Shown here: one piece after another, positions 1 to 11,657 of the stretch
Position numbering within the stretch: position 1 is the first letter of the stretch
Layout: every line of letters begins with the position of its first letter
NCBI GenBank assembly: GCA_018873245.2
Contig: JAEMBT020000001.1
Span: forward strand, 6,600,220-6,664,219
Source of the DNA: Archegozetes longisetosus
Taxonomy: Eukaryota > Arthropoda > Arachnida > Sarcoptiformes > Trhypochthoniidae
Direction: 5' to 3'
DNA: 64,000 nucleotides
Notes under the pieces: generated by a model
Seen by the model: only the letters and a program-made list of their open reading frames with translations
Database searches by the model: none
What the model was told of the DNA's origin: nothing
Position numbers and translations under genes: made by a program

Positions 1-192
1 GTCTTTGGGTGAAGGTCTTGTAATCAAGTCTTTATTTTATAAAAAGAAATTTGTTAAAGTTTCTAAAATCTTCATAAACAATCCAAATATTTTGAAAAAC
101 TAGCGAAATTTAAACAAAAACTATAAATTAACTAGTTTTATGGTAAGATAAAGAACTTGAAGGAAAATAGCTTTAAATAATATTTATTTCTA

Positions 193-2540
193 CTATTTTT
201 GAAGCACAATACGAAAGAATGTGTATGGTAATTCAATCAGTTTTTCCAGTCGTCCTATCAGTGAATTTATGACTCATGGCGTAAACTCTCTTAAATATAC
301 TATCAGAAATTTTATTAAACACTTCATTTCTTTTTTGTTCGTCCTTCTCAACTAAATACTGCTTTTGCATTAATAAGATGAGTTGTAAATTATCTATTAA
401 TCAAAATAAAGTTTTTAAACTGCAGGTTGAACTACTAGACACTGCCCATTGAACTATGATCAGCAGTTATATGTTCTGAATTAGTATTGGTAATAGAACT
501 AAAATATAAAACTCTAGTCCCGGTTATGCCCCCTTCTGGAAGTTACGCCCACTTTAACTTTTCTACCAAGAGGTGCGCGCGTTGAGTACCAAAAAGAAGA
601 GATGAAATGTATTATCATATTGAAGTTTCAATTGAACTTTTTGAAAGTCATTCCGAAGAATTTGCTAAACAGTTGGTAACAGGTGATCAGACCTGGGTTC
701 ATCATTAAGATCTAGAATCAAAGCGAGCAAGTATGGAGTGGTTGCCTAGTGATTCCAAGCCCTCCAAAGAAGTCGAGGGCAAAATCTACATTTAAAATAA
801 TGGCAAAAGTTTTTGTAATGCTAAGACAATTTTTGTTAAATGACGATGAGAGCATACAGTCATATAATGGTGATTGTATTGCATTGATATGTAAAAATTT
901 GCATAAAAAGATCAAGAATAAGCACCGAGGAAAGTTAAGTTGGGGTCATCATTTTACATGATAACGCTAGACCCCATGCAAGCAATGTTACGATTGCCGC
1001 TATTCACGAATGTGGATTTGAATTGATCCCTCATCCCGATTATTTATCAGACCTGGCCCCAGTGGCTATTATTTATCTGAATACTTGAAAAGTTTCTTAC
1101 GTTAACAAATTAACAAAGACGATGAGATCAAGTCAGCAATAAAAGGATGGTTTCAGGAGAAAAATTCTGACTTTTGGATAGTATAGAGTAGTTATTGAAA
1201 CTATGGCAAAAATGAATTGAAGTTAGAGGAGATTATATTTAAAATTAATATATTAACTTTCCATAAGTTCTCTTTCTATGTTAGGCGCAAAACTTATTTA
1301 CCCATCTTTGTACTTAACCCAGACGATTTTTAATTAATTCAGGAGTATTCTAGCTCGATCTTCAAGATTTTTAGATTGTATCCAGGAAATTTTTAGCTTA
1401 ATTTTTCTTTTTATCTTTAACTTGATATTTCGACGGCGAATTCGGTTAAGAGAGAATAGTTTAACATAACTGAATTATTTAGATTAGTCTAGGCTAAGAT
1501 ATATTGATATATATGTGAAATCTAAATGGACTTACATAGAAATTTGACTATATCAGTTCAATGGGAGACTACAAGAAAGTGAGCGTAACTCTCAGAAGGG
1601 GCTTAACCAAAGATGAAGTTTCATTTTTGGGTTTTACTTTCAGTACTGATTTAGGATATATATAAGGATTGACCATAATATAAGCGATATTTAGTAGCCC
1701 GATCAAACTTCATATCTATTCAAATGTTTTTTATTTGATGAGAAAAACTTACTTTTCGCAAAAATCTGTTCATCGAAAATACCTCTACTTTCTATAAGTT
1801 CGTTTTCTTTGATAAGAAGTTCAACATTTTTAAAGCTTTTGATCCAAATATCTAATTGTTCTTCTTCTGATGAAACTTTAAAACTTCTTTCTCATGAATT
1901 TCCTTTTCTTTTCCAGTCAAATCAGTGAACAGATCGTAAATCCAAAGAACATTAGCATAAATTCTACCACTTTTTGATAATAAGCGAGAAAGATTTTTTG
2001 TTGTATTTTCTCTATCCATAATCCATTGCAAAACGTAGAGAAAATTAGTGAAACTTTTCCTTCGAGTGCCTTCAGTTTTGGGCTCCAATGATCCCAATCT
2101 TAAGTCAAGTCTTGTACAATATATTGAATATTTTTGTGGTGATTTTCTTTAGCAAATTTGATCATCTTTTCGTCGATATCAGTGGTATATGAATGACTAA
2201 TAGATAGCCGAGTATTCAACAAAAATGTGATATTTCCGCTTCCGGAACCGATATCGAGAACTACATCAAACTTTCTATAAATATAAATATTTAAAAGTTT
2301 TGAAAATAGAAAGTAAAAAATGTTTTATGAATTTTTATATATTCTGTAAATAGATTTTGTTTTGTAAATAGTAGTTTTATAGTTTTTGGCAATTTTTCAA
2401 ATAAAAAATACTGATTGAAATTTTTTCTAACAATGATTGACATACTTATCAATGTTTTGTTTAATTTTATTAATTAGTTCTTCAGCGTCTTTATGCTGAG
2501 CCTGATTTGTCAGATTATAAAAATGTGCGTCCAGCTTCAT
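193..2540 (-). pseudogene. JHAMT-like methyltransferase pseudogene, copy 1
   Basis: This is a three-exon copy of the SAM-dependent methyltransferase whose intact version lies at 11658-14100. Exon 1 is 2540-2446 (starts MKLDAHFYN, donor GTATGT), exon 2 is 2274-1753 (acceptor TAG, donor GTAAGT), exon 3 is 393-193. Exon and intron order, donors and even intron sequence match copy 2. Lesions seen: a TAA stop where copy 2 has Gln in DLTQDW; a small deletion and frameshift after LIFS; a further frameshift near the KVPP segment (exon 2 is 522 nt against 530); and a 2-nt deletion in exon 3 (201 nt against 203). The SAM-binding motif GCGSG has become GSGSG. A mariner relic lies in intron 2. It cannot encode a full enzyme. 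Confidence 0.85.
590..1240 (+). mobile_element. Degenerate mariner transposase fragment in intron of copy 1
   Basis: The plus strand reads as a decayed mariner transposase. It has a GDQTWVHH block (family GDETW, first catalytic Asp) near 680-710, then ESK..SMEW and KSTFKIMAKVF. Further on are a DNARPH block near 962-980 (second Asp), HECGFELIPHP near 1008-1035, and SDLAP near 1050-1065. Stops and frame changes occur throughout, so it is inactive. Ends are approximate because I could not identify paired terminal repeats. Confidence 0.8.
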
Positions 2541-3113
2541 GTTTTAAAATGAGAAAAAAACAGCACGCGATTCAAGTTAAGATCAATTTAAGGTAAAACT
2601 CACTGAAAACTATGACTATGCTTAAACTTAAAGTTAACACTGGTTTTATGTTTTGATAACTGTTGCATTAGTGATGGCAACGAACTGAAGATACCAGAAG
2701 CCTTCACTAATGATAAGCCTAATGTGTATCGATATATCTTAGAAACACTGTTTTCAAAATACTTTCCATTACATAGTGTACACTTCACTCACCTATATTG
2801 CCGTATGCAGTTAACATTTCCATTGACCAATAACGTTATCATAGCTTTTCCTGAGATTTTATCATAATCTGCTTTGAAACAATTGATGACTCGTTTTAAT
2901 AAACAGTGATTTGATTTCAACTTTTAGTATAAAGTTAATAAGTCATCCTGACTATGAGCACATCTCATTTTTGCATCTTAGGGAGACTATTGCGCAATAT
3001 GTTGATCATCCCTGCAAAGTACTGTAGTGTTTTCTCAATACATACGCAAATGTTCAAATTTTGTACTATAAACAAATTCAATACTTTTTTATATGAACAG
3101 ACTTTTTGACTAC

Positions 3114-3521
3114 TATCGTTACAGCGTAAGGATGTACAATAGGCAAACCCATTACCCTTAGCATGAGCTATACCCCTTCATCGTCAGTAAAAGAGCCAAC
3201 CACTCGAAACACTATTTGCTAGTATATATGGTACAGTTAAATCTTACTATAAATGACTAATTTTTAAAAAATATTTGACAACAATTATGATCTAGTTTAG
3301 TTTTAGTATTTGCATTATTATAATTATTTTTTATTAAAATATCATCGAATGAATCCTCTGTCACTTTTCTGAAAGTCTCACTACAAAGTAAGATTTAACT
3401 GTACCATATATACTAGTAAATAGTGTTTCGAGTGGTTGGCTATTTTACTGACGATGAAGGGGTATAGCTCATGCTAAGGGTAATGGGTTTGCCTATTGTA
3501 CATTCTTACGCTGTAACGATA
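3114..3521. mobile_element. Foldback (MITE-like) element
   Basis: Two inverted arms of about 135 nt run from TATCGTTACAGCGTAAG at 3114 to about 3248, and from about 3387 to CGCTGTAACGATA ending at 3521. They match almost base for base and enclose about 140 nt of A+T-rich spacer. A looser inverted match continues outside (TTTTTGCATCTTAGGG near 2972 against CCTTAAGATGCAAAAA near 3545), so this may be nested in an older palindrome. No coding content. The target duplication is not resolved. Confidence 0.75.
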
Positions 3522-3619
3522 ATATTTATTAAATACGAAGGCTGAAAGTAGTCCCTTAAGATGCAAAAATCTCTTCTGATGTATTAGTTTCGTCTCAATT
3601 TGACAGGCTCATTACTAGA

Positions 3620-3965
3620 GCATTGACAAAAGTCGATTTGAAAAGTTGAAAAAAATCGACTACAATAGTCGATGAAAAGAGTTAAAAAAAGTTGGAAAAA
3701 AGTTGAAAAAAGTCGAAAAAAGTCGAAAAAAGTCAGCTAAATAAAGCGAAATAACAGTAATAAAAAGTTGAAAATAAGTTCTTAATTAGAATATTTCTAT
3801 GGATACACTCATTTACTAAACTTAGGGGTCAAATATAGTCAATAGAAGTAAAAATTGTTGTCAAAAAAGTAAAAAAAAAGTTGAAAAAGTCGTGTTTAGT
3901 CATTTTCGACTTTTTACAACTTTTTAACATCAAAAGTTACAAAAAGTTTTAAAAGTCAAAGTCAA
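3620..3965. repeat. Low-complexity GTTGAAAAA / GTCGAAAAA repeat
   Basis: Degenerate units of roughly 8-11 nt (AAAGTTGAAAA, AAAGTCGAAAA) are repeated on the plus strand at 3620-3735 and again at 3855-3895. They are followed by the complementary form (CGACTTTTTACAACTTTTT) at 3906-3925. No ORF is present. Confidence 0.7.
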
Positions 3966-5409
3966 TGCTTTACTCATTACTTTTTGTAGGCCCCTCGTAT
4001 CTGATCTTATTTTAAGTATTTAAAACCAAAGATTATTCATGTTGTATAACAAATGTCTCTTATGAAATTGATTTATCCTCAAAACTTCCGTCACTTAACT
4101 AACAACTTGATTAGATTTATGTATAGGTTAGTACAGTAAAAATGCCAGAGTTTGTCACTTGAGTTAATGTTATATATAAACCAGTTATCAGTAACTTTAA
4201 TGTGCAATCTATTCAATAGTTGTGAACACCTGATCGATAGAAAAGTTTTAAAACTGCATTCTTGTGCTTTGCAAGAGAGGTCTTGTAATTAAGTTTCTCA
4301 TAGGCTTTCACATGAGAGATAATTTTTTGTTACCAAGGTTTATATTTCAAAAATTGCTTGAATGGACAATAAGTACAGTGAAATATAGTTTAAACATGTA
4401 GTTAAGTAGTTTTGAAAATGAATAACTGTTGAGCTATGAATTGATATGTGATTATATTTTCTTTTTCAAAAACCACTTAAGTGCATTTTTAAATTAGAAA
4501 AGTTTTACTGTATAGGAAGTTATCTGTTCTTATAAGTCTATGGGAGCAGGAGAAATGAACCAGATGCGAAGCGAATAGGAACTGAGGGAGTCAGGCTCCT
4601 TCAACTCAAGTCTGGAAAACCCTAACTGTTATTCAACGGCAACATTTTTTATTTTAATATAATGAAATTTACTAAAGTTTTAATTACTTTTATAAGTTTT
4701 TTGAGATTTTCAATCGTAAAGTAAGCTTCAACTCACGTATAGATTACAATCTACTACGTTTTATTTAAATAATCAAGTCTTACACATTGAATAATTGCTC
4801 ATCAGACAGGACTGGATTTTTATAGAAATTGAGCTAGCACAAGTTTCAATTATTTCTATGAATGCTTTTTCAGTCTCTATCTGATGTAATATACCAATTA
4901 TTAAACTCTAACATTACAATCTCTTATGCACTTTCGTGAAATAAGAATTTCATTAAAATTAAACTTTAAAGCAATGCATTTATAAAATGAAATTAAGTAT
5001 AACATCAAAACATCATTAAAATTCATACTTGTTTTTATAAAACTTTAGGTGTTTTGACTGCTTGCTCAAAAATTGCTACCTTCCCCGCTTAAAAGAACCT
5101 TCTTATATATACTAGACTCTAGAGCGTTCCATAAATCTTCCTATAGTCTAATGTTTTGCATTATTCAGAGTGTACTTTACATTAGATGTGAGAATTAGAG
5201 ACACGTATTGGAAGTTCAGTGTTTCAAATTTCTGTCCAAGGCTCAACGTGCTGCTAATTTCCGTCTGGACTAAAGCACGCGCTGTCAGTAATTAAAACCC
5301 TTTTACTATGTGTCGAGATTTATATTCATTCCTAAGAACTAATGTTATTTTCCTTTATTATATGCGGTTCGAGCGTTTATATAAAAATAGAACTTCATTC
5401 TTCGTAATA
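3966..5409. other. No gene seen
   Basis: A+T-rich intergenic sequence. The stretch near 4040-4210 resembles 20240-20390, which also lies upstream of a minus-strand methyltransferase copy, suggesting shared duplicated flank. A less A+T-rich patch at 4540-4620 is unassigned. Confidence 0.4.
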
Positions 5410-5411
5410 TA

Positions 5412-5945
5412 AGGTTGTTCGGAAAGTAATCGCGTATTTATTCAAAGAATTGGAAACGAATTTTACAAAAAAATGCTGCAGATGTTCCCAAACAGTACTA
5501 TTCGATGTGTTGAGTCTTTCAGCCAATTCTCGAGTAGAAACTATTGGGTTCGACTCAACCATAGCCTTTAGGACCTCATTGTCCAACTCAGATGGACAGC
5601 CACTTTTAGACCGAAGTGACCAGATCTGAATTTAGCAAAGCATTCTTGACATCGACGAACACTAATGACATCACCGTAAACTTCGAAAACATTTTTCGTG
5701 GCAACCGTTGCCGAATTACCACGCTTAAATTCATAAAGCATACGATGTCCATAATGAATATCAATTAATGGTATCGTTAAGACGGAAGAGTTGTTTGATT
5801 TTCAAAACTTTTTTATTACAAAATTCAAGACAATTATCAAATTTATTGAAATAATACGAAAACGATTTGTAAACGAATAGTAGTTAACAAATAAATGACG
5901 TTTTCTAAACCCTATATAAATACGCGATTACTTTCCGAACAACCT
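5412..5945 (-). mobile_element. Internally deleted mariner with TA target duplication
   Basis: Terminal inverted repeats of about 30 nt (AGGTTGTTCGGAAAGTAATC inward from 5412, and its complement ending at 5945) are flanked by TA at 5410-5411 and 5946-5947. The minus strand keeps the N-terminal helix-turn-helix part of a mariner transposase. This includes a LYEFKRGNSA-type start near 5755 and DNEVLKAMVESNP followed by STRELAERLN at 5515-5583. It then jumps to the terminal repeat, so the catalytic domain is missing. Total size is 534 bp. Confidence 0.85.
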
Positions 5946-6659
5946 TATACATCTTTTCCTAATGTTGAGGAAACGAAAACGCCTAAAGTGCTAAACTTAA
6001 ATATAAGACTCTGCACTTTTAACACTTCTCTATCTATCAAGTGCTCACAGTTCTCCGATATGTTTGATTTAAACAAGTTGTCAGACATTATCGAAAACTT
6101 TTAATTGACTTTTGAGTTGGAAAAACTTCACTGTTTTATATAAATTCGCTCTCGTTTATAACTTAAATAAGGCCTTGATCTATTTGAGAATATCTGCTAC
6201 GGATTCAAAGCAAAGATTATTTGAATAAAGTTTTCTTTTGCTTAATTTTTGTTTAAAATAAAGGATTTATTCGTGATTCTATATGAGTCATGGCAAAGTT
6301 ATAGAAGATTTAGAGTTACCTCAAAACTATTTAATTACGGATTTGAGTGAAACTAAGGTCACAAATTCTGATAAAAACTTTAACCTTTTGGAAAACTAAT
6401 TGAATCACAAGACTTGAGTAGAGATAACATGAAGACTTTGGTGAATATCTGTCTTTGATGATAAAGAGATGTACTAAATAATTGAGAATAAGTCCATTGT
6501 AAAACTTCTCAATTGACAGTTCTTATTGAAATGTTGCAATTTTTTTAAAGTTTTAGACTATTAATCAATATTTAGAGACTTTATTTACAAACTGCTTAAG
6601 AAAGCGCTTGCACTTTCAATAATAAGTAGAATAGAATTTCTACAACTTATTAAGTTGAC
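5946..6659. other. No gene seen; possible 3' flank relic of a methyltransferase copy
   Basis: No ORF of note. The segment 6535-6597 resembles the sequence just after the stop codon of the intact methyltransferase (about 14180-14245), both ending near TTTATTTACAAA. It may therefore be a leftover of a further gene copy. This is a weak, by-eye match. Confidence 0.3.
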
Positions 6660-6742
6660 AAAGTTCGGTAGCTCAGTGATTAAGCGCCTACCTATTGACT
6701 GAAAATATCTATAGAGAAAAATTCAGCGATTCAATTCGAATT
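6660..6742 (+). repeat. tRNA-like SINE head
   Basis: The sequence carries a recognisable RNA polymerase III A box (TAGCTCAGTGATTAAGCG at 6669-6686). A B box (GATTCAATTC at 6728-6737) follows about 41 nt later, as in tRNAs and tRNA-derived SINEs. It does not fold into a proper tRNA anticodon arm, so it is read as a SINE-like or decayed tRNA-related head. It runs directly into the hairpin element at 6743. Confidence 0.55.
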
Positions 6743-6988
6743 CTGATGATTGCAACCGAAACTATTAATAATAAGTAAATGCGTTTTTTTGTTTGGCTCT
6801 AATATCTTTATCTCCAAAATTATTGCTCATCAAAGTTGATAATTTCAAATTTCTTAAGTCAAAGGTTAGGCTCGAGTGATAGTTAGAAATTATCAACTTT
6901 AATTAGCTGTAATTCTGGATATAGAGATATTTGAGCCAAACAAAAAACGCATTTACTTATTTTTAATAGTTTCGGTTGCATTCATCAG
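6743..6988. mobile_element. Near-perfect hairpin MITE
   Basis: The left arm starts CTGATGATTGCAACCGAAAC and the right arm ends with its complement (GGTTGCATTCATCAG, ending 6988). The arms, about 105 nt each, pair almost throughout. They include TAAATGCGTTTTTTGTTTGGCTC and its complement, and leave a short loop near 6850-6885. It is non-coding. Confidence 0.75.
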
Positions 6989-7029
6989 AATATAAAACAG
7001 TCCTGGCCTTAAATATTTGAAATAATATT

Positions 7030-7303
7030 AGATATTTTAATTCAATGTCATCATCAAAGACAATAGTTATTTAAACCAACAGAACCAGCATTAACATAAG
7101 TTTGCTTAGAACTAACTTTCAGACGGTTTAATCTAGAATTTGATCTTAACTTTAATCGCACACTGCTCTAAAATTATATGGTTTAAGTTATGATTTTTCT
7201 CAATTTAAAACATAGACCATAATGCAAACCTTTATAATCAGACAAATTATATTCAGTATAGAGAAGTATTGATTAATAAGATTAAAAAAGAAAATATTGA
7301 TAA
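7030..7303 (+). pseudogene. JHAMT-like methyltransferase, 5' fragment only (copy 4)
   Basis: The 180 nt before 7212 match the upstream flank of copy 3 (19294-19475 on the other strand). They are followed by a decayed exon 1 at 7212-7303. The start codon is ATA instead of ATG, a few bases are missing after YIQYRE, and LINKIKKENIDK is still readable. The donor GATAA|GTATGT is kept at 7304, and intron-like sequence (GTAGAAAAAC) continues briefly. No exon 2 or 3 follows, so this is a truncated duplicate. Confidence 0.75.
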
Positions 7304-7732
7304 GTATGTCAACTGTATTAGTAGAAAAACTCTTAGCTAATTATAGGTAATATCATTTATAGGCTCGGAAGGCTTAAAGCGCCTATGGAAGGCGCTAATT
7401 ATTATGAATAAAGAATAATTGCTATTTTAATCGGCGAGTACTATTTAGGCTACAATTGCCGTCTAACAAAGAGCCGTTTATAGCCGTAAAGAGCTATTTT
7501 GGCGACAAGTCTAAGATAGAATTGAACACGCTCAGATGCTGCTGAATAATGAATAAATGAATTAAATAATGGTTTGTAAAAATTTATGAACTATACGAAC
7601 AGAAGAGTGAGAAAAAAATTAGCATCATAAGAAATTCTAAGTTTTAATTGAAATACAAGTTTCTAATTTTCAATTTTTTTAAATGTTAGGAATAAAGTCT
7701 AGTTTTCTTAGGGTTATGCTTAGTATTAGACA

Positions 7733-8287
7733 CAGAACGATCAATTTATCGTTTCCGGTCAAAAAATCTTTAATAGCTTTTTAGTTTTAAATATATAATG
7801 ACGAATTTTTGCTTGAATATGCTCATTTACCGACAAATTAGATCGACAAGTCATAACAAATGTTGAAAGCGCCCACCATTCATAGCATAACACAACTGAA
7901 CGTGATGCATCATATTATCGGAAGCTTTTTTAAGATTTCCAGTACTTGTTTCTTAATTTCATTCGTAATGCTAAATTTCAATTTATTAATATTTCTCAGA
8001 CTAGTCAGCTAAACATGATTTTTCAAAGCTTTTCATTAAAAAGTTGGGACCGGTCAAATAAAATGATTGTGGTAGCAAATGATAAAACAATATTCGATAA
8101 CAAAATTACGCTATTTTATGGTTAACAAAATGTTTGGTTAGTTTTTTAAAACACTTAATAATGTATGCGAGTTTTAATGATTAAACATTATTTGTCAATA
8201 AATGAGACATTCAGACCAAATTTTGCCATTATATCTTTTAAGATAAAAAAGCTATTTTCAGACGGAAACGATAAATTGATCGCTCTG
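7733..8287. mobile_element. TIR element without intact ORF
   Basis: Inverted termini of about 25 nt (CAGAACGATCAATTTATCG inward from 7733, complement ending CGATCGCTCTG-side at 8287) enclose 555 bp. A short minus-strand stretch near 7860-7915 reads MMHHVQLCY and could be a transposase C-terminal relic, but this is uncertain. The target duplication was not identified. Confidence 0.6.
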
Positions 8288-8572
8288 TAGAATTCAATAT
8301 TCGACGTAAAAGGTTAATGATCTTCTGTCTGAATTTTATTATAAGAAAATAGTTTAAATTTAAACATTTCTCCTTTATTTTGAGATTTTAATACTTCTCA
8401 GAAAATTATTCAAATAACTTTTTTAATAGCAACGATTGATTTTGACTTCTATTTAGCAATTAATTATCATTTTTAAATTGAAAATTGATGTAAAATATAC
8501 TTTCAAACAATAAGATTTTTTTGCCGCCCAAATTGTCACTTCCATTATAAAATAACAGGTGAATGAGAATTA

Positions 8573-9256
8573 TTAGGATGATTGATAAGTCCGTAGAATG
8601 AAAGACTAATAGTGATTTTCTCAGCGATTTTTCAGTATATCATTCAAACATGACCCAAGTGATGATGATTGGCCTTATCCATCCGTATCTACCACTTGCC
8701 GATGATTTTATGCATTCCTTTTTGTGAATTCTCGAAACTAAGAAAATTAAAAAAATTATGACACACTTGACAGATACCTCCACCACACTAACGTTATTGC
8801 ACACAATTCGATGCCCTCTCTCAGTTAAAACCTTGACATGTTCAGCTAACTGACTGACCCTGTTGCATGGATCTTTCATTCAGAGGCCTTCGACTGTAGG
8901 CTCGGATTTAACGGTGATCTTTTCCAATCCACTGTTAATAACGTCTCGAGCGAATGCCCGATCAACCGAGTCAGGCAGTAAGCACGACTAGTGAGTATGT
9001 TAAGAGAGTAAGAGCATCAGATTATACATAATATTCTTTAAGTGGCGAAGGTTTGAGTTCAAAAAGTGCCTTCACAGGCCATTTTCTTCTTTTTTCAATG
9101 GAGATGGAGAAAATCCGAAATTTTTTTGGCGAGTCATATAAACTGATTGGTCAGGTGAATCATCATCATTTAGATCATATTTGAATTTTTTGTTAAAAAA
9201 ATCGCTGAGAAAATCACTATTAGTCTTTCATTCTACGGACTTATCAATCATCCTAA
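8573..9256. mobile_element. Mariner-like element with about 55-nt inverted termini
   Basis: Long inverted termini (TTAGGATGATTGATAAGTCC inward from 8573; complement ending 9256) match for about 55-60 nt, and both ends are flanked by TA. The interior has a decayed minus-strand reading frame around 8640-8930 (for example NRVSQLAEHV), which may be a transposase N-terminal remnant. It is not intact. Confidence 0.7.
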
Positions 9257-9299
9257 TATAATCAAAAATTAAGTGAAATCTTAGATTGAAATTAAAAAT

Positions 9300-9595
9300 A
9301 AAATGGACGAACAAAGAGAATATTTCCAAAAATCAATTGAAATTTGACATATATTTTCTAAACAATAAAGCCAGAATTGTATATCTAGAAACTGAACTTT
9401 AAAATTTTGCGTTTTTAAATCTTTTCTATTCACTAGTTGTTGATAACTATTGAACGAATTTCATATTAAACTTCTTGATAACAGATTTGTCAACTTGTTA
9501 AACTTTTCTAAACTTTCAAAGCAAATCTATTAATTTAGTGAATAACCAATTTCTGAATTAGATATATATTTGAATAACTTATGATGAAATAATAC
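9300..9595 (+). repeat. Duplicated segment, partner at 20385-20665
   Basis: This stretch aligns by eye with 20385-20665 in the same orientation. Shared blocks include TTTTTAAATCTTTTCTA, GATAACTATTG and GTGAATAAC.AATTTCTGAATTAGA. It is non-coding and is a leftover of the segmental duplication that spread the methyltransferase copies. Confidence 0.6.
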
Positions 9596-9922
9596 CTAAT
9601 ATACTGGAAGGTTCACTTGCGCTTTTAAAGTGGATACCCTAATAACTATTGACGGTATAGACTTAATTTTACTCAAAATTTATTTCTCTATCAAATCGAG
9701 ATTGATTTGGGTTATCAAAACGAATTTTGCACTTTTTTTACTTTCAAGCGGGATTCATATTAGATTTGAGACTCTCGCAAAAAACTTCCATTTAACAATT
9801 ATTATTATTATTTATTATTATTCACACTCCATTAACCAATAAGCAATGCTCGAGCACGAGCACTGAGCACTTCGATTTTGCCGAGCATGAGCGCGTGCTC
9901 GAGCACCGAGCACGCTCGTCAT

Positions 9923-10425
9923 TAGAGTGACCACGTCATAACTGCTATACGGGAGGACTTAAGCAATCGAAAAGGAGGACAGAGGAGGACATTTTTATTT
10001 TTTATTCACATATTATTTAGTTTAGTACAATTCGTGTCTAAATGAATACTTATTATATTCTTTTGCTCATCTTCTGAGACATTGTGATTCACAGTTTAAA
10101 AGAGGAATTGTTTTGATTAACATTTTTATAACTACGTCACATGTATTTGATAAGTCAAACGTATGATTGCACCATACTTATGTATAAACCTCCTAATTGT
10201 TCCCTTTATAATTTATATATATGCGAAATTATACTATCTTTGACTACGAAAAGGGCGTAATTTGACTTATGCATACAAAACATAAATAATTACAGTCTCA
10301 GGAAATTTTAATGCTTTTTGTAAAGAAGGACATTCTATTGTCCTCCTCTGACCCCCGGGAGGACAGAGGACAAAATTTGTCAAAAGAGGACTGTTCTCCC
10401 TAAAGGAGGACATGTGGTCACTCTA
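9923..10425. mobile_element. Non-autonomous hAT element with 8-bp target duplication
   Basis: The termini TAGAGTGACCAC and GTGGTCACTCTA are inverted repeats. The element is flanked on both sides by the same 8 bases, CTCGTCAT (9915-9922 and 10426-10433), the hAT hallmark. Just inside both ends are repeated GGAGGACA / TGTCCTCC motifs (9952-9995 and 10325-10412), typical of subterminal transposase-binding repeats. No transposase ORF is present in the 503 bp. The interrupted target is itself a GAGCACGAGCAC-rich palindromic stretch (9842-9920). Confidence 0.88.
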
Positions 10426-10840
10426 CTCGTCATGGCTATTACCATAATTTTTAATAAGGTTGATTTTTGAGTAAGATTAAATTGTGAAGCATTTTTATTG
10501 AGACAAAATGACTGTAACTTAAGACTGTTTATTTGTTTTTAATTATTTTTACGGCCAACGGCTACTTTTACGGTTCTAACAGCTTGGAGGCTGTATGACG
10601 AGCGAATGGTGGGCACACTAATCATTGAACAGAGTCACTCTAATTCCATTTTTATGTAGAATTTAATAAAATTTATTTTAATTTTCCCTCATTGTCTTTA
10701 CTACATTCCCTTGAAAAAGCAAGTAAACCAGCTCTTATAATTTTCAACGAATTTCACTTCATTTTAAGTCAGAGTTTATTAAGATCTTTAATTGTTTCAT
10801 CGGTTATCATAATAATTAACACAAGAATGTTCGAATCCTT

Positions 10841-10997
10841 GTATAAATGCAGGAGAGGCACTTATGCAAGTTTTATCTTAGGTTAAATGTCGTTCAAGAC
10901 TTAAATCTATCAATGATTATTATTTTGACTCTTCAATTTTGAAGGACTTTTTAAGCTAAACATAAAACTTGCAAAAGTGCTTCTCTTACATTTATAC
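10841..10997. repeat. Imperfect hairpin / short MITE
   Basis: GTATAAATGCAGGAGAGGCA at 10841 is the inverse of the right arm ending at 10997 (TTCTCTTACATTTATAC). The arms of about 38 nt are separated by about 80 nt. Non-coding. Confidence 0.6.
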
Positions 10998-11459
10998 AAA
11001 CTTATGTTCAAAATAGTTAATAATTTAAGTGGTTTTAATCATTATTTTTGTCGTTTATTCTACTTATGAATGAGTCTCATTGATAAGTTTTAAATCATAT
11101 TCACTTGTCAGATTCGTGCTTTATTAATCATAAATATTTTGCAAATGACTAAAGCACGGCTGATAGCGACATTACAGCACTTCGATTTTAGGCAAAATTA
11201 CTGTCCTTACAATTACTTGTTTGTAGCCACAGATGAAATCTCAGAATGATACATTAATGACTGAGCAATACTTAAATTCTTAAAAACTACGACATTTGGT
11301 TGGTTTTAACGAGAATTTTAAAGCAAAACCTGGGAGTATTTTACATCACGATTGCGATTAAGGGTTAACTAATGGAATTTTTCAAAAATAGGTCAATTAC
11401 ACATTATTGGTATTTATTATACATTATGAATAATATGTACTATTATATACTTTAAATAA

Positions 11460-11657
11460 GATTAGATAATTTAGATTCATTGCCATCACTTAAAGAAGCG
11501 TTATTACAATCAACACAACCAAGGTCAGTATTAATAAAAGTTTTCAGCTGTTAGCTCTAGTTTCAGTCGTTATAAATTGAAGTTTTATCTTAACTTTCAT
11601 CGCATAATATTTAAAAAATTTTATTTGGTTTAAGTAATGTATTTTTCGTTTTAAAGC
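11460..11657 (+). promoter_or_regulatory. Conserved proximal upstream block of the methyltransferase copies
   Basis: The roughly 180 nt before the start codon are recognisably shared among the gene copies (11460-11657 here, 7030-7211, 19294-19475 and more weakly 2541-2720). Shared words include TTTAATCGCA-type (CTTTCATCGCA here), TTTGGTTTAAG and GTATTAATAA. It is the likely promoter and 5' UTR. No clear TATA box was assigned. Confidence 0.45.
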
